Shown piece by piece: positions 11,350-23,891 of a stretch of 64,000 bases of DNA (the stretch's first letter is position 1; each line of letters opens with the position of its first letter). The stretch lies in the NCBI GenBank assembly GCA_025201365.1, contig JAIXMF010000033.1, forward strand, positions 1 to 64,000, in the 5' to 3' direction. This DNA is from Syncephalis plumigaleata. Taxonomy: Eukaryota; Zoopagomycota; Zoopagomycetes; Zoopagales; Piptocephalidaceae. The translations under genes were made by a program, and so were the position numbers. The notes under the pieces were generated by a model. It saw only the letters and a list, made by a program, of their open reading frames with translations. It was not told where the DNA came from and searched no databases.

Positions 11350-13918
11350 ATGTTTACGTTATTCTCTCCTATAGTACTGGTATTCGGTACGATACTTATA
11401 CTATGGATCCTTTATACGCTTTATGGAGAAATAAGAAACGGGCTACTTCGTCGTGGTCAAGCAGTTCAGTGCTTCTATTGTCATCAGTGGACTCGACTAC
11501 CACCAGTTGTACGCGTGTCACCGAGTGATGAGACTAATGTCACTACTGGACAACCAGCACAACATAGACATATTGGTGAGACTCCGTATAATTGGTTTTG
11601 TCAATACTGTCAGAATAGAAATCTACGCGCTAAAGTAAGTGCACGATTATTGACGACTGTTCAATAGCTCACTATTTACTTATCAACGAATAGAATGGAG
11701 AACTAATTGATCAGGTGCCGGCCATGTTTGATGAATCGTTAAACGCTACTCAATGGAGAAAAGAAGGTAGACGATAATACATTCTATTTAGTATACAATT
11801 AAACTAATCGTGTATATTATTGTTATTGCTATTGTTACTAAGAGCAATCTACAGGAAATCATCATCAGCATCGTCAGCGTCGTCGTCGATGTCAAGGTTT
11901 AAGTGACACGGAACTAATGAGTGATGATGAAGAATTAAGCATACCATTCTGCGATAGTTGTTTATTTAATCATAACATGGTGCTACAACTATTGACTAGC
12001 TATCAACCAGATGAATCGGTGAGTAATCCTACTAGACTAGATTGTCATACTTGCATCGATATTAATAGTATGTCATTAGGATCCGAACTTTAAGGATTAC
12101 GATACGGCAGTGGAAGCGTATAAAGCCAAGATAGAAGAGCGTTACCCGCCTTTATGCGAGCAATGTGCACCTAGAGTTCAGCGTAGGATCACTCAGACAA
12201 ATACACGAATACGAGCACGCTATTACGGTGAAGCACTTCGACGATCAAAAACCACACCATTCGTTAATCACTTACCGCGTTATCGTTGGTGGAAGGCATG
12301 GCTATGGCTGTGGATATTTGGTATGGAGTGGATATCTCGCGGTCTAACATTTTATATGTGTTGGTCGGGTCATACCAATGTTAAGGGTAGGTCATTCTTG
12401 TATTCATTACTAGCATCATTATATGTATTATATGTATTAATTATAGTTTAGTCTTAGAACCAGTTGTTGTTCTATGGGAACCGTTTGATCAACTATTTAG
12501 ATTTAGACTGTCCTGGACAGCAAATCTACCAAACAATAGTCTCTACTTGATTGTAGGCATAGCTAGTCTTACAATTGTATGGGATCCAACATGGTTGCGA
12601 CGCGTCTACAAAAGACAACGCGTGTATCCACGTGGATTGACGTATTATCGAGTAAGTGTTTATTATTGATACGTCATTGGAATTAGTAGTGTCATTCTAA
12701 CGTAAACAATGATGACTTAGCTTTGTCAAATTGGGTTATCCGCTATAAGACTAGGTTTATTAGGACTATCAGAGGAATTTCTCCCGTCTACTTATGGTAT
12801 TCTAGTGAGATGTCTTTTTATCATACTATCTATTCTGGTAAGTAGATGCATGAATGTCATCTTTCTAATTGGAATACTAACAAATGATAACTAGCTAATC
12901 GGTTTGTCGTGGATGTGCACACCAACACCACCGACGCCAATTAGACTATGCGATAAACCGACATCAAAGGTTTATCGTGCCAAAGTTCAACCATTATATG
13001 TAAGTATTGCTTATTAGATCTGATAGCATTAGCTAACCAGTTGACATCATTGAATTAATAGGGCCGAAAGCGTAGCAAGCATACTCGAGTGCAACAGCCC
13101 ATGAGTGGTGAAAGCGATTATGCTGTCTCACCACCAACAACACCGCCCGATTCACCGAGGAAATCTGTTAAAACACGACGACGCGATCCAAATGCCCTAG
13201 TATTCAGTGATGATGACGATGACACGCTGTGTGACGATACACGCTACTCGGTATCCCTTGGGACAATGCTTCAGAATATGAATCTGGGTACGCCCCGTGC
13301 ACGACGATCTCATGACGCGGATAATCCGGCCATTGACACTACGGCAGTGACTACAACCGAGAAGGAAGAGTCAAGGAGGACGTACAATTCTAGGCGTAGA
13401 CGAAAGACTCGACCCGAAGTGATGACGAATAGGAAGGAAACCAAACGCGGTGACGCGGACGACATGGACTGGGCACCCACTACGCCACACGCACATCGAC
13501 AGCGTATCTATCATGATTTGCAGCCGGTAAAGTTGCATTTGGGATCAGTAGCATCAGCTGATGGCGCGGCAAACACGACGGGTGCATCGGGTTTATTCCG
13601 CGTGCCACCATCTTTCGATGCTCAGAATCGATTCGGACAAACTTATTTGACGGAGGTTATGCAGCAGCAACAGCAACAATCAAGACACCATGACTCTCGT
13701 AATGATAATGGTATTACTGAACAACCACTTGTTATTGACAATAATCAAGTAAGTTACAAAGTGTTGCACAGTGAAAGGGAATGCAATAGAAGCATAATAG
13801 CTGACTATCTATGTAATGATAGGAAACGGGACTGGAGCAAATGTTCCAACGATCATTTCAAATACGTGATAATTCCAGTATTGCTGCACGTTTGAAGCAC
13901 TGGTTTTCGGGTCAATAA
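11350..13918 (+). CDS. Ima1/NET5-type inner nuclear membrane protein
   Basis: Nine exons: 11350-11634, 11694-11766, 11855-12018, 12080-12386, 12452-12651, 12721-12837, 12895-12999, 13062-13748, 13823-13918. They give 677 residues. After an N-terminal hydrophobic segment (residues ~1-22) comes the Ima1 N-terminal zinc region: CFYCHQW, then WFCQYCQNRNL, then CDSC and CEQCAP, four Cys-x2-Cys knuckles in family order. Further membrane segments lie in exons 4-7 (WKAWLWLWIFGMEW, LYLIVGIASLTIVW, and the segments before WMCTPTPPTP). Exon 8 encodes a long polar Ser/Arg/Asp-rich tail, and the end carries the motif ETGLEQMFQRSF. Relatives (S. pombe Ima1, human TMEM201/Samp1) sit in the inner nuclear membrane and help to couple chromatin or centromeres to the cytoskeleton. 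It is longer than S. pombe Ima1, mainly through the tail. Confidence 0.85.
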
Positions 13919-14571
13919 TTATTCTAGATACGTATATAGCTGTTATTTGTATTTTAGTGGATATACATTGCGATGAACAATAAATGTTTACACATCCTGA
14001 AGCGATAGTTCATATTACTGTTTATCCTTATTGTATATGAATTATGAATTATTTTATAGATTATTGACATGTCGTTGCATAATATTCATTGCATTCTCTT
14101 CATAAAGCATGCGGCAGTTACAGCCATCAGCATTGTCATATTGACTTTTATTGGTTTTATTATTGCATGTGCACCACAGCACACTATCATGACATGTACA
14201 GCATGATGACAAGTTGTTAAACGACTGACAAAGGAGGAGACATCTACACGTGTAACACGATTGCCGGAATACAAGTTCCAAAGCCACTGCATGTCTGCTA
14301 GACCAATCACATGCCTGTCTCAATGGCCGTTGGTACCATTGCTAGAGCATGGTGTCCGCACCTTTCGTTCTTCTTGAACACACCCAACTAACTATTTTCA
14401 CATTATACTACCTCACTAATAATCGTCGGTCTTTGTTTATATTTTTATATATATCTATTTACATCTATATTAGTACTTACTTATACACACTCATACTCAT
14501 ACATCGTATATATACACCATTATACAAATATCTGTACATTGATTTGCATATTGTTGTCGTGAATTACTACT
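13919..14571. other. Intergenic
   Basis: Ima1 3' region, with AATAAA about 60 bases after the stop, and the start region of the seven-TM gene. A minus-strand frame at 14054-14323 is unusually cysteine-rich (CYTCRC, CCTC, CTC, CNC) but fits no pattern I recognise. The last 200 bases are pyrimidine/TA-rich. Confidence 0.5.
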
Positions 14572-16590
14572 ATGCCATCGTCAATCACTAGTATTGCGCT
14601 TTTAGCAAGATCAATTATCGTATTACTACTATGTTGTCTGCAGCTAGTGTGGGCCTCGGCCAAATTTCAAGTGGGCAATCGAACGTTCACGTATCCGACA
14701 CAGGATCTAATGGATATTTACATTGCTCCCTACACGTTCACCGGTTACATTGCCGAGGCAATATTCGAAGAGGGCCAGGAATGTGTTATCTCACCGAAAA
14801 GCCTAGGGAACATTTATGAAATGATGGCTAACTCGACCGATATGAGCGCGTCCAAACCGATCAATGCCACTATTGTGGTAAAAAGCAATACAATCGATGA
14901 TGCTCTTTGTGACACCATTACCGCCGTAAGTCTTTATTATTCATATTGGAGCTAATGAATTCAAACACTGAATAATTGTGCTTCTAGACTGGTTTCGCCG
15001 TTCATAAGTTCAAGGTTTCATTGGGTAACAATAGTAATGTAACCGTCCAGAACATGATCTATCTACTCGAATATACCGATGGACCCTATTCCGGTGGATT
15101 TCTCTCAACTGCCTACAGCAATAATAAGTTGACCTTTACCCATGGTAAAGCACCGGTTGAAATAGCCCTATTACCCACTCAAAACTACAAAACAGTTTTA
15201 CGTGAAAACACTGATCATGCTCCAATTATTGTTACTATAAATGAAGGTATGTCCAGTCAAAGCGGTTAATGTTCACGAGTATCATTGCAAGTATTGATTG
15301 TTCACTCGATAATGGTCTATCCTATGCTATCCATGATGTAGAGCCTGGTATATGGAATGAATCGTTACTTTCGCCTGGTTATAAGGCACATTTGTACCTT
15401 CTCTTTGTATTCAACTTATTCTTCCTACTACGTGGTCTGGTGCTCATGGTGATGATGATACGCGCCGGCAAATGGATGTCAAAGTATCGAACTATAATTT
15501 TCGCAATTGCGGTCGTTGCCTCCATTCGTAAGTTTACACGACATGACGATCGTCACGAGCTAACGATGTGGTAACATGTACATATGGATAGTCTATCTGG
15601 TTGAATTGCATTTGCCTATCACTACACCGGCATATCTCTGGATAGACGTTGCATTGGAGACGCTTACCAATCTCGCGTTTCATCTTCTACTCCTATTATG
15701 GTAGGTCGTATAAGCAACGAGAAATGAACAAACGTTTATTGTAAATGTATATGTTCATATCTAGGCATTCTATCGTTAGAGGCGTACAAAAAGTTCACCA
15801 TCTGAAACTCGTCTACTACGTGATCTTACTCTCGTTCACCGTAGTTGCCATGAGATTCTTCTTCCAGGTGCTTTTCATCTTTATCGGATACCACGTAAAC
15901 GATGTTGATCTCTACACGGTAACAGCCTCCATGTTGATCGCGGTCATTGGCCTTGTACTTGGCTTGTACACCTATTACGGTAAGCTTATTGCATGGCTCA
16001 TTTTCCATAGTCAATACTAACGATGTTTACCAACTCATACCATTATAGGTGTCATCTTTTGGTACAAGCAGAGGAATTCAATTATGAGTCAATCTACGAA
16101 GGATGCACTTACCAAAGTAAGTCAACACTGATTTGTCGCTGTAATATTGCTCGATTACTGATCTCATTTTATATATATTGCCCGCTAGGTTACCAAGATT
16201 TGTATGGTATGCTTTGCAGGATATTTATTCGCATTCACTGCGACTATTCTCGATCTGTGTCGCATTGATTACTACAGTATCAGTGGCGAGATCCTCCGAT
16301 TTGTCTTCACTCATCTCGGCTACAGCATACGTCTTGTTGTGCTTTTGTTCGTGATAGAACTCGGGCCAGGTGGTAACAGCAACCAGAATGGAAGTAGCAA
16401 GGCGAGAAGCAGTAACAACAGGAAGCAAACCGCAATGTCGCCCAAGAGTTCACATTCGTGCTTTTCCGATAGCGGTGCCATAGTAGTGGGACAAGGATCA
16501 ACTCCCCTAGCCTCACCCTCTCGCACTAATCTAGAACGACCATACAACGTTTCCTTTAATAATAGTACGACTAGTGCCAGGCAAATATAG
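14572..16590 (+). CDS. Secretory-pathway seven-transmembrane protein, family not recognised
   Basis: Seven exons: 14572-14925, 14988-15246, 15342-15527, 15592-15700, 15765-15979, 16049-16116, 16189-16590. They give 412 residues. Residues ~10-28 form a signal peptide (VLLLCCLQLVWASA). The next ~150 residues are a soluble lumenal/extracellular domain with several N-glycosylation sequons (NRT, NST, NAT, NNSN) and two cysteines. Seven hydrophobic helices follow, beginning HLYLLFVFNLFF and ending GYSIRLVVLLFVIEL. The cytosolic tail is Ser/Asn-rich (about 75 residues). Signal peptide, ectodomain, seven helices and tail is the architecture of a membrane receptor (GPCR-like, or GPR107/108- and TMEM87-like). 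I cannot identify family motifs, so receptor function is inference. Two G-alpha genes lie within 6 kb on either side, which is suggestive only. Intron 2 ends at a gtag inside a frame that also reads through for a while; phase favours the splice given. Confidence 0.65.
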
Positions 16591-19281
16591 CTTATAATTC
16601 CTACTTTATTATTATTATTATTACTATTATTGCCTACAGATCATGTATTCATGATCGATACACCTAATAAATGTCGTTCTGAAAATATCCTATCGACCTA
16701 TTAGGTGATTTTATCTTATGCAACCAACAGCCATTATGGCAAAGGGACATGTGTATACCACGACAATATATTTCTTCCATGAAAACTGTATGAATCCTTA
16801 ATGGCAATGACTAGATTAGATACTGCTCTGTAAGTGCTATAACATTGAAATTGTCGAGAACTCGTCAAATGTTATTCAATAAGCCAGTTACCATTTTCGT
16901 ACATTATCACGATTTGAATTACCGATTCTATCTCATTCACCTTTTGCTAAATACTACACATTCAACAAAATATACTTGTGTCTTGATAGTACTACTATTA
17001 GTATTAATGTAGACAAAGTAAGTATCATTCGCGTACACATATATCCTCCTAGTATTGAGTTATACACGTCGTATTTCCTCGCTTACGCTCTATGTATTAT
17101 GATGAAATGAGAGACTGGCAAAAAACTGTCATATTGACTTCTCTCTTTCTTTCTTCACTATCAAAACTCCGCTATGCCACATTCAGAAAATCCACGTGTC
17201 AACCGTAAAAAAGCAGTGGAGCGTTGAATGAAAACACAACACCAAAGGAAAGAAAAGAACAGAGAGCGAGCGAGAGCAATATCGAAGAAGGCAATTCCCG
17301 AATATAACAGTATGTGTGCCACATTGAATGAAACATGTCAGTTTGCATCTGAATCAGTTTGTGTAGCCATCAAGTTATATTACAAGTAAAAAGAAAGAAA
17401 GAAAGAAAGAAACAGACAACGGAGCTTGATCTGGCGTGCTATAATGAGTGTCAGTGCATGTTTAAGATCTCATCCTTACAAAACGCCAATGCCTACTACT
17501 ATTTACTCCTTCATATTTCATTAGTGTTGCTGTTGGCCTTTCCCTTTTTCTTTCGCACATTTATTGTTGTCATTGCTGCCCTGCCACCACTTACACATTA
17601 CACTACATAGCACCTTACCGCATTATTACACAGTATTCAGGTGCTACTTTTGTTGTTGTTGTTGTTGTTGTTGTTGCCGCCACTTAGCAGAGTCTTCTAT
17701 ATCATTTTGCTCTCGTTCAAGTAGCTGTATTTGTAGTTTAAAGGCACACTTGGACCTTTCGTTTCCATTCCGTACTGTGTCGCCTTCTTTTCTTCTCTCT
17801 TTCTCTGTCCTTCTCTGTCGTTTCGTTACTCTATTCGTGCCCTTTCCTATTATTACTTATATCGTTGACGTTTCTTTTCTCGGAAAAGTGGTGGCTTTTT
17901 GTATTGACACTACACAATAACTTTTGGTTTTATTATTGTGGAAGCTCAACTGCATAGAATTCCAAGTGTTTAATTCGCCCGCGTCTCTTTCGAAGAGAAC
18001 CACAAGCAATTAAACGTCTACTATTGTCGCTGACTTGCAGACAGGTAAGTAATCAACCGATTGTTATTATGTGATGGTCTAGGATAGTCATGAAAGTTGT
18101 GTATATGCACGTACCAATTACCTATGCTTGTTTTATTTGAGTTGTGGCCTCAACACGCCTAATCTACAGTGGCAGCCGTAACTGGCGAGTGTCACGGCGT
18201 ACATACACACACAAACACGCGCATACATACATACTCGCATACATACATACATACATACATACACACCGTGGTAACCAACCATTGTTTATATACATTATTC
18301 CTCTGCTACCTGTTTGTATTAATATATACCTATAACGTATATGATAATCGTCATACTACACATACACACACATATATATATATAACAGTTCATAGTGGCT
18401 GCATTATACATGTCAATACCGAAAATCATTTCAATGATAGTACGCATGGAATGGGAGTACACGCGCAACCAATCATACGTCGGATTTACCTTGACATACC
18501 GATCAAACACAAGCTGGAACAGAGTAAATACCATGCTCTCCACACGGAGTAAATAGCTCAAGATAAACGAAGATAGCAGCGGTAATAGTAGCAGCTTTGA
18601 GATGATCGCTTTGTGCGTGCGTATATGATATGTATTACTCGTGTATGCGTGTGTATGTATTGTGTTTGTGTTTGTGCGTACTGATGATGAGTGGAGATGT
18701 GATGGTTGTGTACTACCAATACATCCGCACTTGTCACTAGGTCTATATGCGATAGTCAACCTTGCTGGCACTCTAACACCATTTGGTATTGTTGTGGCCC
18801 ACCTACATTCATTCAGTGCTTGACTTGTTTGCGTGTAGCATGAAAAGACTTTAATGCTCTCTCGCTTGCTCGCTTGCTTCCTCTCTCTCTCTCTATTTCT
18901 CGTTTACTCTTATCCCCTTTCGCTTAGTTTCACCTATTGCTTTTCTTTCTATCTCACTCTCTCACTTTCTCTCTTTTCCCGTTTACTCCACTTTTAGTCA
19001 TCTTTTTCTTTCCTTTCATAAAAAACATACTTAAATCTATCATTACGCATTCAATGTGTAATGGTCATCTAGTCTATATAATTCATCTATTCTAATCTAT
19101 TTGGTTTTTTGTTTATATTTCAATCTTGGCGGTGACGGTGATTACAAAATAGGCAAAGTTAGCGTGTTGGCTTAGTGTTATTTTTTTTGTCCTTCCAATA
19201 TCACGTATAAGGATAAGCTTATTTACGCTTGGTACCACTGTTACGGGTATTACTCGCTTGCTATCGTGTAAACCCGTCAAC
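16591..19281. other. Long upstream region of second G-alpha gene, no gene seen
   Basis: 2.7 kb. Features: ATT run (16605-16630), AAAG run (17389-17412), GTT run (17650-17675), CATA run (18220-18262), TA run (18374-18383), and long pyrimidine-rich tracts at 17750-17880 and 18860-19020 on the coding strand of the gene that follows. Frames here translate only these repeats. Confidence 0.55.
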
Positions 19282-20767
19282 ATGGGGAATTGTTTGGCGT
19301 CACCCGAGGAACGCCACTCTCGTCAAATCGATCGACAGATTCGTGAAGATGCCAAGAAAAGTAAGACACAAGTGAAGCTTTTGCTTCTAGGTAAGTAACA
19401 TTCCTGCACATTGATATAGACCATTGGCATCAGTATTAGCAATGATTACACGTTTATACTTATACATATACGTGTTTATACACGATGTATACACACAATT
19501 GATAGGTGCGGGCGAATCGGGTAAATCAACCATTTTGAAGCAAATGCGGCTGATTCATGCCAAAGGATTCACGGATTTGGAACGCGAATCGCATCGTATT
19601 GTTATTTTCACCAATTTATTACATAGCATGCGGCTATTACTGGAAGCAATGGAACGGGAACAAGTACAATTTGCCGATGCCTCTAATATGGTATGTATTA
19701 AACGAAAAGGTTATACTTGTGACAGTGAATGATTCGCGTTGTTGTTGTTGTTGTTGTTGTTATCTCTTCTCCTTTCTATTATTGTTATTGGCAATGATTG
19801 CATTTCACTCTTCTCGTTATTGAATATTGAAATGAGTACGAGAAAGCTGATCGATGTGTCTGTCATGGAGGGACAGAGCTATTTATCGTTATTCTCACAG
19901 GTACCGGTTATCAAGCGTAATGAACCCTATCCGCACGACTATCAAGTGGCACTACGCTCATTATGGGCCGATGGAAACGTGCGCGCTTGTCTTATTCAAG
20001 CCAATGAATGTGCCATTAATGACTCTGCCGAATAGTAAGTGATGCTAAGCATGGAACTAGTTTATATGATATCGTATCCATTCTGATGTCTTACCATTGA
20101 TATCAATACGTTGAATGTCATTCATTATAGCTTCTTTAATGATCTTGATCGTCTATTTGCACCCGGCTATATTCCCACCGATCAGGATATTCTACGTTGT
20201 CGCGTTAAAACTACCGGTATCACTGAAACACTATTTAATGTTGGCGCACTTACTTATCGGTGAGTATATAATATAGTATATAGTAGACGCGACAGACTAC
20301 TAATGATACGTACATATTGTGTTATAGTATGTTTGATGTGGGCGGTCAACGATCTGAACGTAAAAAATGGATCCATTGCTTTGAAGACGTGACAGCACTA
20401 CTATTCTTGGCAGCTATTAGTGGTTACGATCAAGTACTCGTGGAAGATCGCGACACAGTAAGTAGCAGCATCATTATTATTATGTTATGATGATGTATAT
20501 TGACATATGACTAATCACAATGCAATAATCATTTCCATTACTATTATCACTATTATAGAATCAAATGCACGAAGCACTTATGCTTTTTGATTCCATTTGT
20601 AACTCGCAATGGTTTGTTCATACATCGGTAATCCTCTTCTTGAATAAGGTCGATTTGTTTAAAAAGAAAATTCATTACAGTCCAGTCAGTCGATACTTTC
20701 CCGATTTCAAAGGTGAGTAAATTAGCAGAAGAATGAGGAGGAGGCATGTACACTACTTCTTCCTTAT

Positions 20768-20798
<31 letters not shown>

Positions 20799-21033
20799 CT
20801 AATACAATCGAATGTTATACTTACTCATTTACCCACTCACTATAGGCAATGATCACGATCCTTCGCAGACTAGTGTCTTCTTTAAACGACGGTTCGAAGC
20901 ACTTAATCGTAGTCCTGACAAAACGGTATACTCGCATTTCACACATGCTACCGACACTAAACACATCAGCAATATCATGAACAGCGTCAAGGACATTATT
21001 CTGACCGACAACCTCCGAGAACTTAACTTTTAG
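19282..21033 (+). CDS. Heterotrimeric G protein alpha subunit, second type
   Basis: Seven exons: 19282-19390, 19506-19690, 19847-20034, 20131-20259, 20328-20457, 20559-20712, 20846-21033. They give 360 residues. MGNCLAS fits myristoylation plus palmitoylation. The P-loop is GAGESGKST at 37-45. RVKTTG (switch I), [12 protein letters not shown] (switch II) and NKVD are canonical, while the usual TCAT box reads THAT. The C-terminus ends NLRELNF, with no cysteine at -4, so it would escape pertussis-toxin-type modification and probably couples to different receptors from the first subunit. The acceptor of exon 3 (gaaag before CTG) is poor but is the only one that keeps phase. A shorter or shifted exon there is possible. 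Introns 1 and 3 coincide with the two introns of the gene at 7679-8931; the other four are unique. A CA/TA repeat (20768-20799) lies in intron 6. Confidence 0.93.
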
Positions 21034-21944
21034 TCGTAATTTGTAGCAGTAATAGTAATAGTAATATTAATAGTAGTAGTCGTTAGTAGTCCTAGTAATT
21101 AATCATCGTAATAATATTTGCGTAGTACTAGTGGTAATAATAATAGTAATAGTAGTAGAAGCAACAGCAGTAGTCGTATTATAGTAACGACGATAACAAC
21201 ACGAATCATCATCATCATCATCATCATCACTCTCTTCCTCAACTTAATCGTCGTCACATCCATCCAGTACTTGTCTTTTTTGTCATAGTTTTATAGTAGT
21301 AGTCGACGTAGTTATTATTATATGTATGTAGTTCGTATTTTCATAGAGTCATATAATATGTATGTCTTTTCTTTGTTAGTATAACCTTTCGACATGTACA
21401 CGTCAAATGTTTACGTAACAGAAAGCACTGTATACGATTGATGATAACAATATCAATTACTATTATTATTACTATTATTATTACTTTAACAATAATGAAT
21501 GAATACATGACATTGCTTAGATACATAGTAATTATGGAAATATCGAACTTTTGAGAAACAGAATAAATGAAATGAAGAAAAAAGTTAATTGATTGAATAG
21601 TAGCAGCTTTAATAATAATAAATTCATTTGTAAGTATCTAGAATGTGTTAACAATAATCAATAGTAAGGAGATAGTGACATTTGACAAGTTGTCTTTACT
21701 AGATTTATCTAATAAAGCATAATGATTAATGTATTCATTCATAGATTCATTGTGCGGGGTGAGAAAACCAGAATGCGGAATTAAACATTGCCGTGACAGC
21801 ATTACATGTGTGTGTGTGTGTGTGTGTGTACGTGTGCGTATGTCTTGTTGACTCGTTACTCTATTCACTCGTCAATTATTACTTGTTAACAACTTGCTCT
21901 TATCACTCTCCCTTATTATTCTTTCTATAACAATATCATAAACT
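21034..21944. other. Intergenic with trinucleotide repeats
   Basis: Imperfect TAG/TAA runs (21050-21180), a CAT run (21206-21230) and a TG run (21809-21830). No gene seen. Last 60 bases are the pyrimidine-rich leader of the thiolase gene. Confidence 0.6.
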
Positions 21945-23712
21945 ATGGTGAAACAACGTGTTCATAACAAAGTGTATGTAGTCGGTGTTGGAATGACCAA
22001 ATTCGAGAAACCTGGTCGTCGTGAACCGTTTGACTATCCAGGTATTGTATAGTGACATAGGCTAGTTGACCACATATGTTATACACCGCTAATAATGTTG
22101 TATGTCTCTTTGGTAGATATGGCACGTGAAGCAGTTACTAAAGCATTGATCGATGCTGGCATCAAGTACACGGCAGTAGAGTCGGCCTACGTCGGTTACT
22201 GCTACGGTGATAGTACATGTGGTCAGCGTGCTCTCTACCAGTTCGGTCAGACGCAAATACCCATTGTTAATGTCAATAACAATTGTAGTACTGGTAGCAC
22301 TGCTCTCTACATGGCACGTCAACAAATTGAACTTGGTGCAGCCGATTGTGTTTTAGCATTAGGTTTCGAAAAGATGGATCCAGGTAATAACAATACTACT
22401 AATAGATCGTGGTCATTAGTATTAATGTACATTATTGAACTAGGCTCATTGTCCTCTAAATTTGATGATCGTACTGCACCATTAGGTATGTATACTATTT
22501 ATTTACTTTAACTTGTATATCAACTGCTGTTTGTTATGCATTAGACTGGTCTTTCGGTATCATGTCAGAGACACGTGGATTTAGTAAGGGACCTCCGGCT
22601 GCTCAAATATTCGGCAATGCAGGCACGGAATACTGCGAGAAGTACGGTGCCACTCCGGAACATATGGCGAAGATCGGGGAAAAGAATCATCGACACAGGT
22701 GAGTATTACACGAGTGATCAGGTGGACAACACTAGCTTAAACAAGTTGATGATTAATATCTACATATATGATATAATATAATCAACTAGTGCTAAGAATC
22801 CCTACTCTCAATTCCGAGATATCTACACGTTGGATCAAGTGAAGAAATCCCGCGCTGTACATGGACCACTTACGATGCTTCAGTGTTGTCCCACTTCCGA
22901 TGGTGGTGCGGCGGCCATTCTAGCCTCGGAGGCATTTGTGCGTGAACATCACTTGGAGGCACAAGCGGTGGAATTGGCAGGACAAGTGATGGCCACGGAT
23001 TCGCCACAGGCCATGACAGGTAGTGCCATCGAGTTGGCAGGTGCTGATATGACAAGACGTGCTGCACAACAAGTCTACCAACAAACAGGTATCAATCCAT
23101 CACAAGTGGGCGTAGTCGAATTACACGATTGTTTCTCGGCCAATGAGGTAAACAGAATGACTATGGCGTAGCATAATAGTAGTAGTAGTAGTAATAACCA
23201 TTATTATGTTTAGCTTATTACTTATGATGCGTTGGGTCTTTGTCCACCGGGTAAAGCTCATTTAATGGTGGATCAAAATGATAATACATTCGGTGGACGT
23301 TGTGTAGTCAATCCATCGGGTGGTCTAATCTCTAAAGGTAATGAGTTATACAAGAGACAGTATGTACTAATAGAATATTAACAAGTAACGTACATGAATA
23401 GGACATCCATTGGGTGCTACAGGTCTTGCACAGTGCGCCGAATTAGTCTGGCAATTACGAGGATGGTGTGTGGATCGTCAAGTGCCAAATCTACAAGTGG
23501 CCCTGCAACATAACATTGGATTGGGCGGTGCCGTGGTAGTGGGACTGTATCGACACAGTCAATTAAAGCCGGCGAACGGTAGTAAACCGGCAACTGATCC
23601 ACGAGAACGTTTCGGTTATAATCCAGCCATCGAGTGTCGCGAGATTAGCAAGGATGACTTTAACAAAGTGGTAGCTCCTGGTCATAGTGACTATTTGACA
23701 GCTCATCTCTAA
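21945..23712 (+). CDS. Peroxisomal SCPx-type 3-ketoacyl-CoA thiolase
   Basis: Seven exons: 21945-22041, 22117-22383, 22444-22485, 22545-22698, 22790-23147, 23214-23337, 23402-23712. They give 450 residues. The sequence follows the thiolase half of sterol carrier protein x: [15 protein letters not shown] at the start, the nucleophilic cysteine in [12 protein letters not shown] (Cys89), [10 protein letters not shown], the histidine region HDCFSANE and the C-terminal GHPLGATG loop. It should cleave 3-ketoacyl-CoA, in animals mainly branched or bile-acid-type substrates. The C-terminal tripeptide AHL fits the PTS1 consensus ([SAC][KRH][LM]), so peroxisomal import is likely. There is no SCP2 sterol-binding domain after the thiolase, unlike animal SCPx. 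The 42-nt exon 3 is small but encodes a conserved block. The PEX14 import-receptor dock is encoded 6 kb further on. Confidence 0.92.
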
Positions 23713-23891
23713 TACTGATACTCTTAGTAGTAATAGCAATAAATACATACTGTTTATTCACTTATTCTTACATCAACATTTGTATTGTACTGCTTCTGCT
23801 ACTAGTAGATATAAAATGATATTTATTCTTTAATCTAATTGTTATTACTGTTCTCATTACCGTTTATTAACGGTCATTTGCTCATTATTAA

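Noticed and set aside
14054-14323. Cysteine-rich 89-residue minus-strand frame
   Set aside because: Twelve or more cysteines but no zinc-finger, EGF or effector spacing I can recognise, no signal peptide and no adjoining exons.
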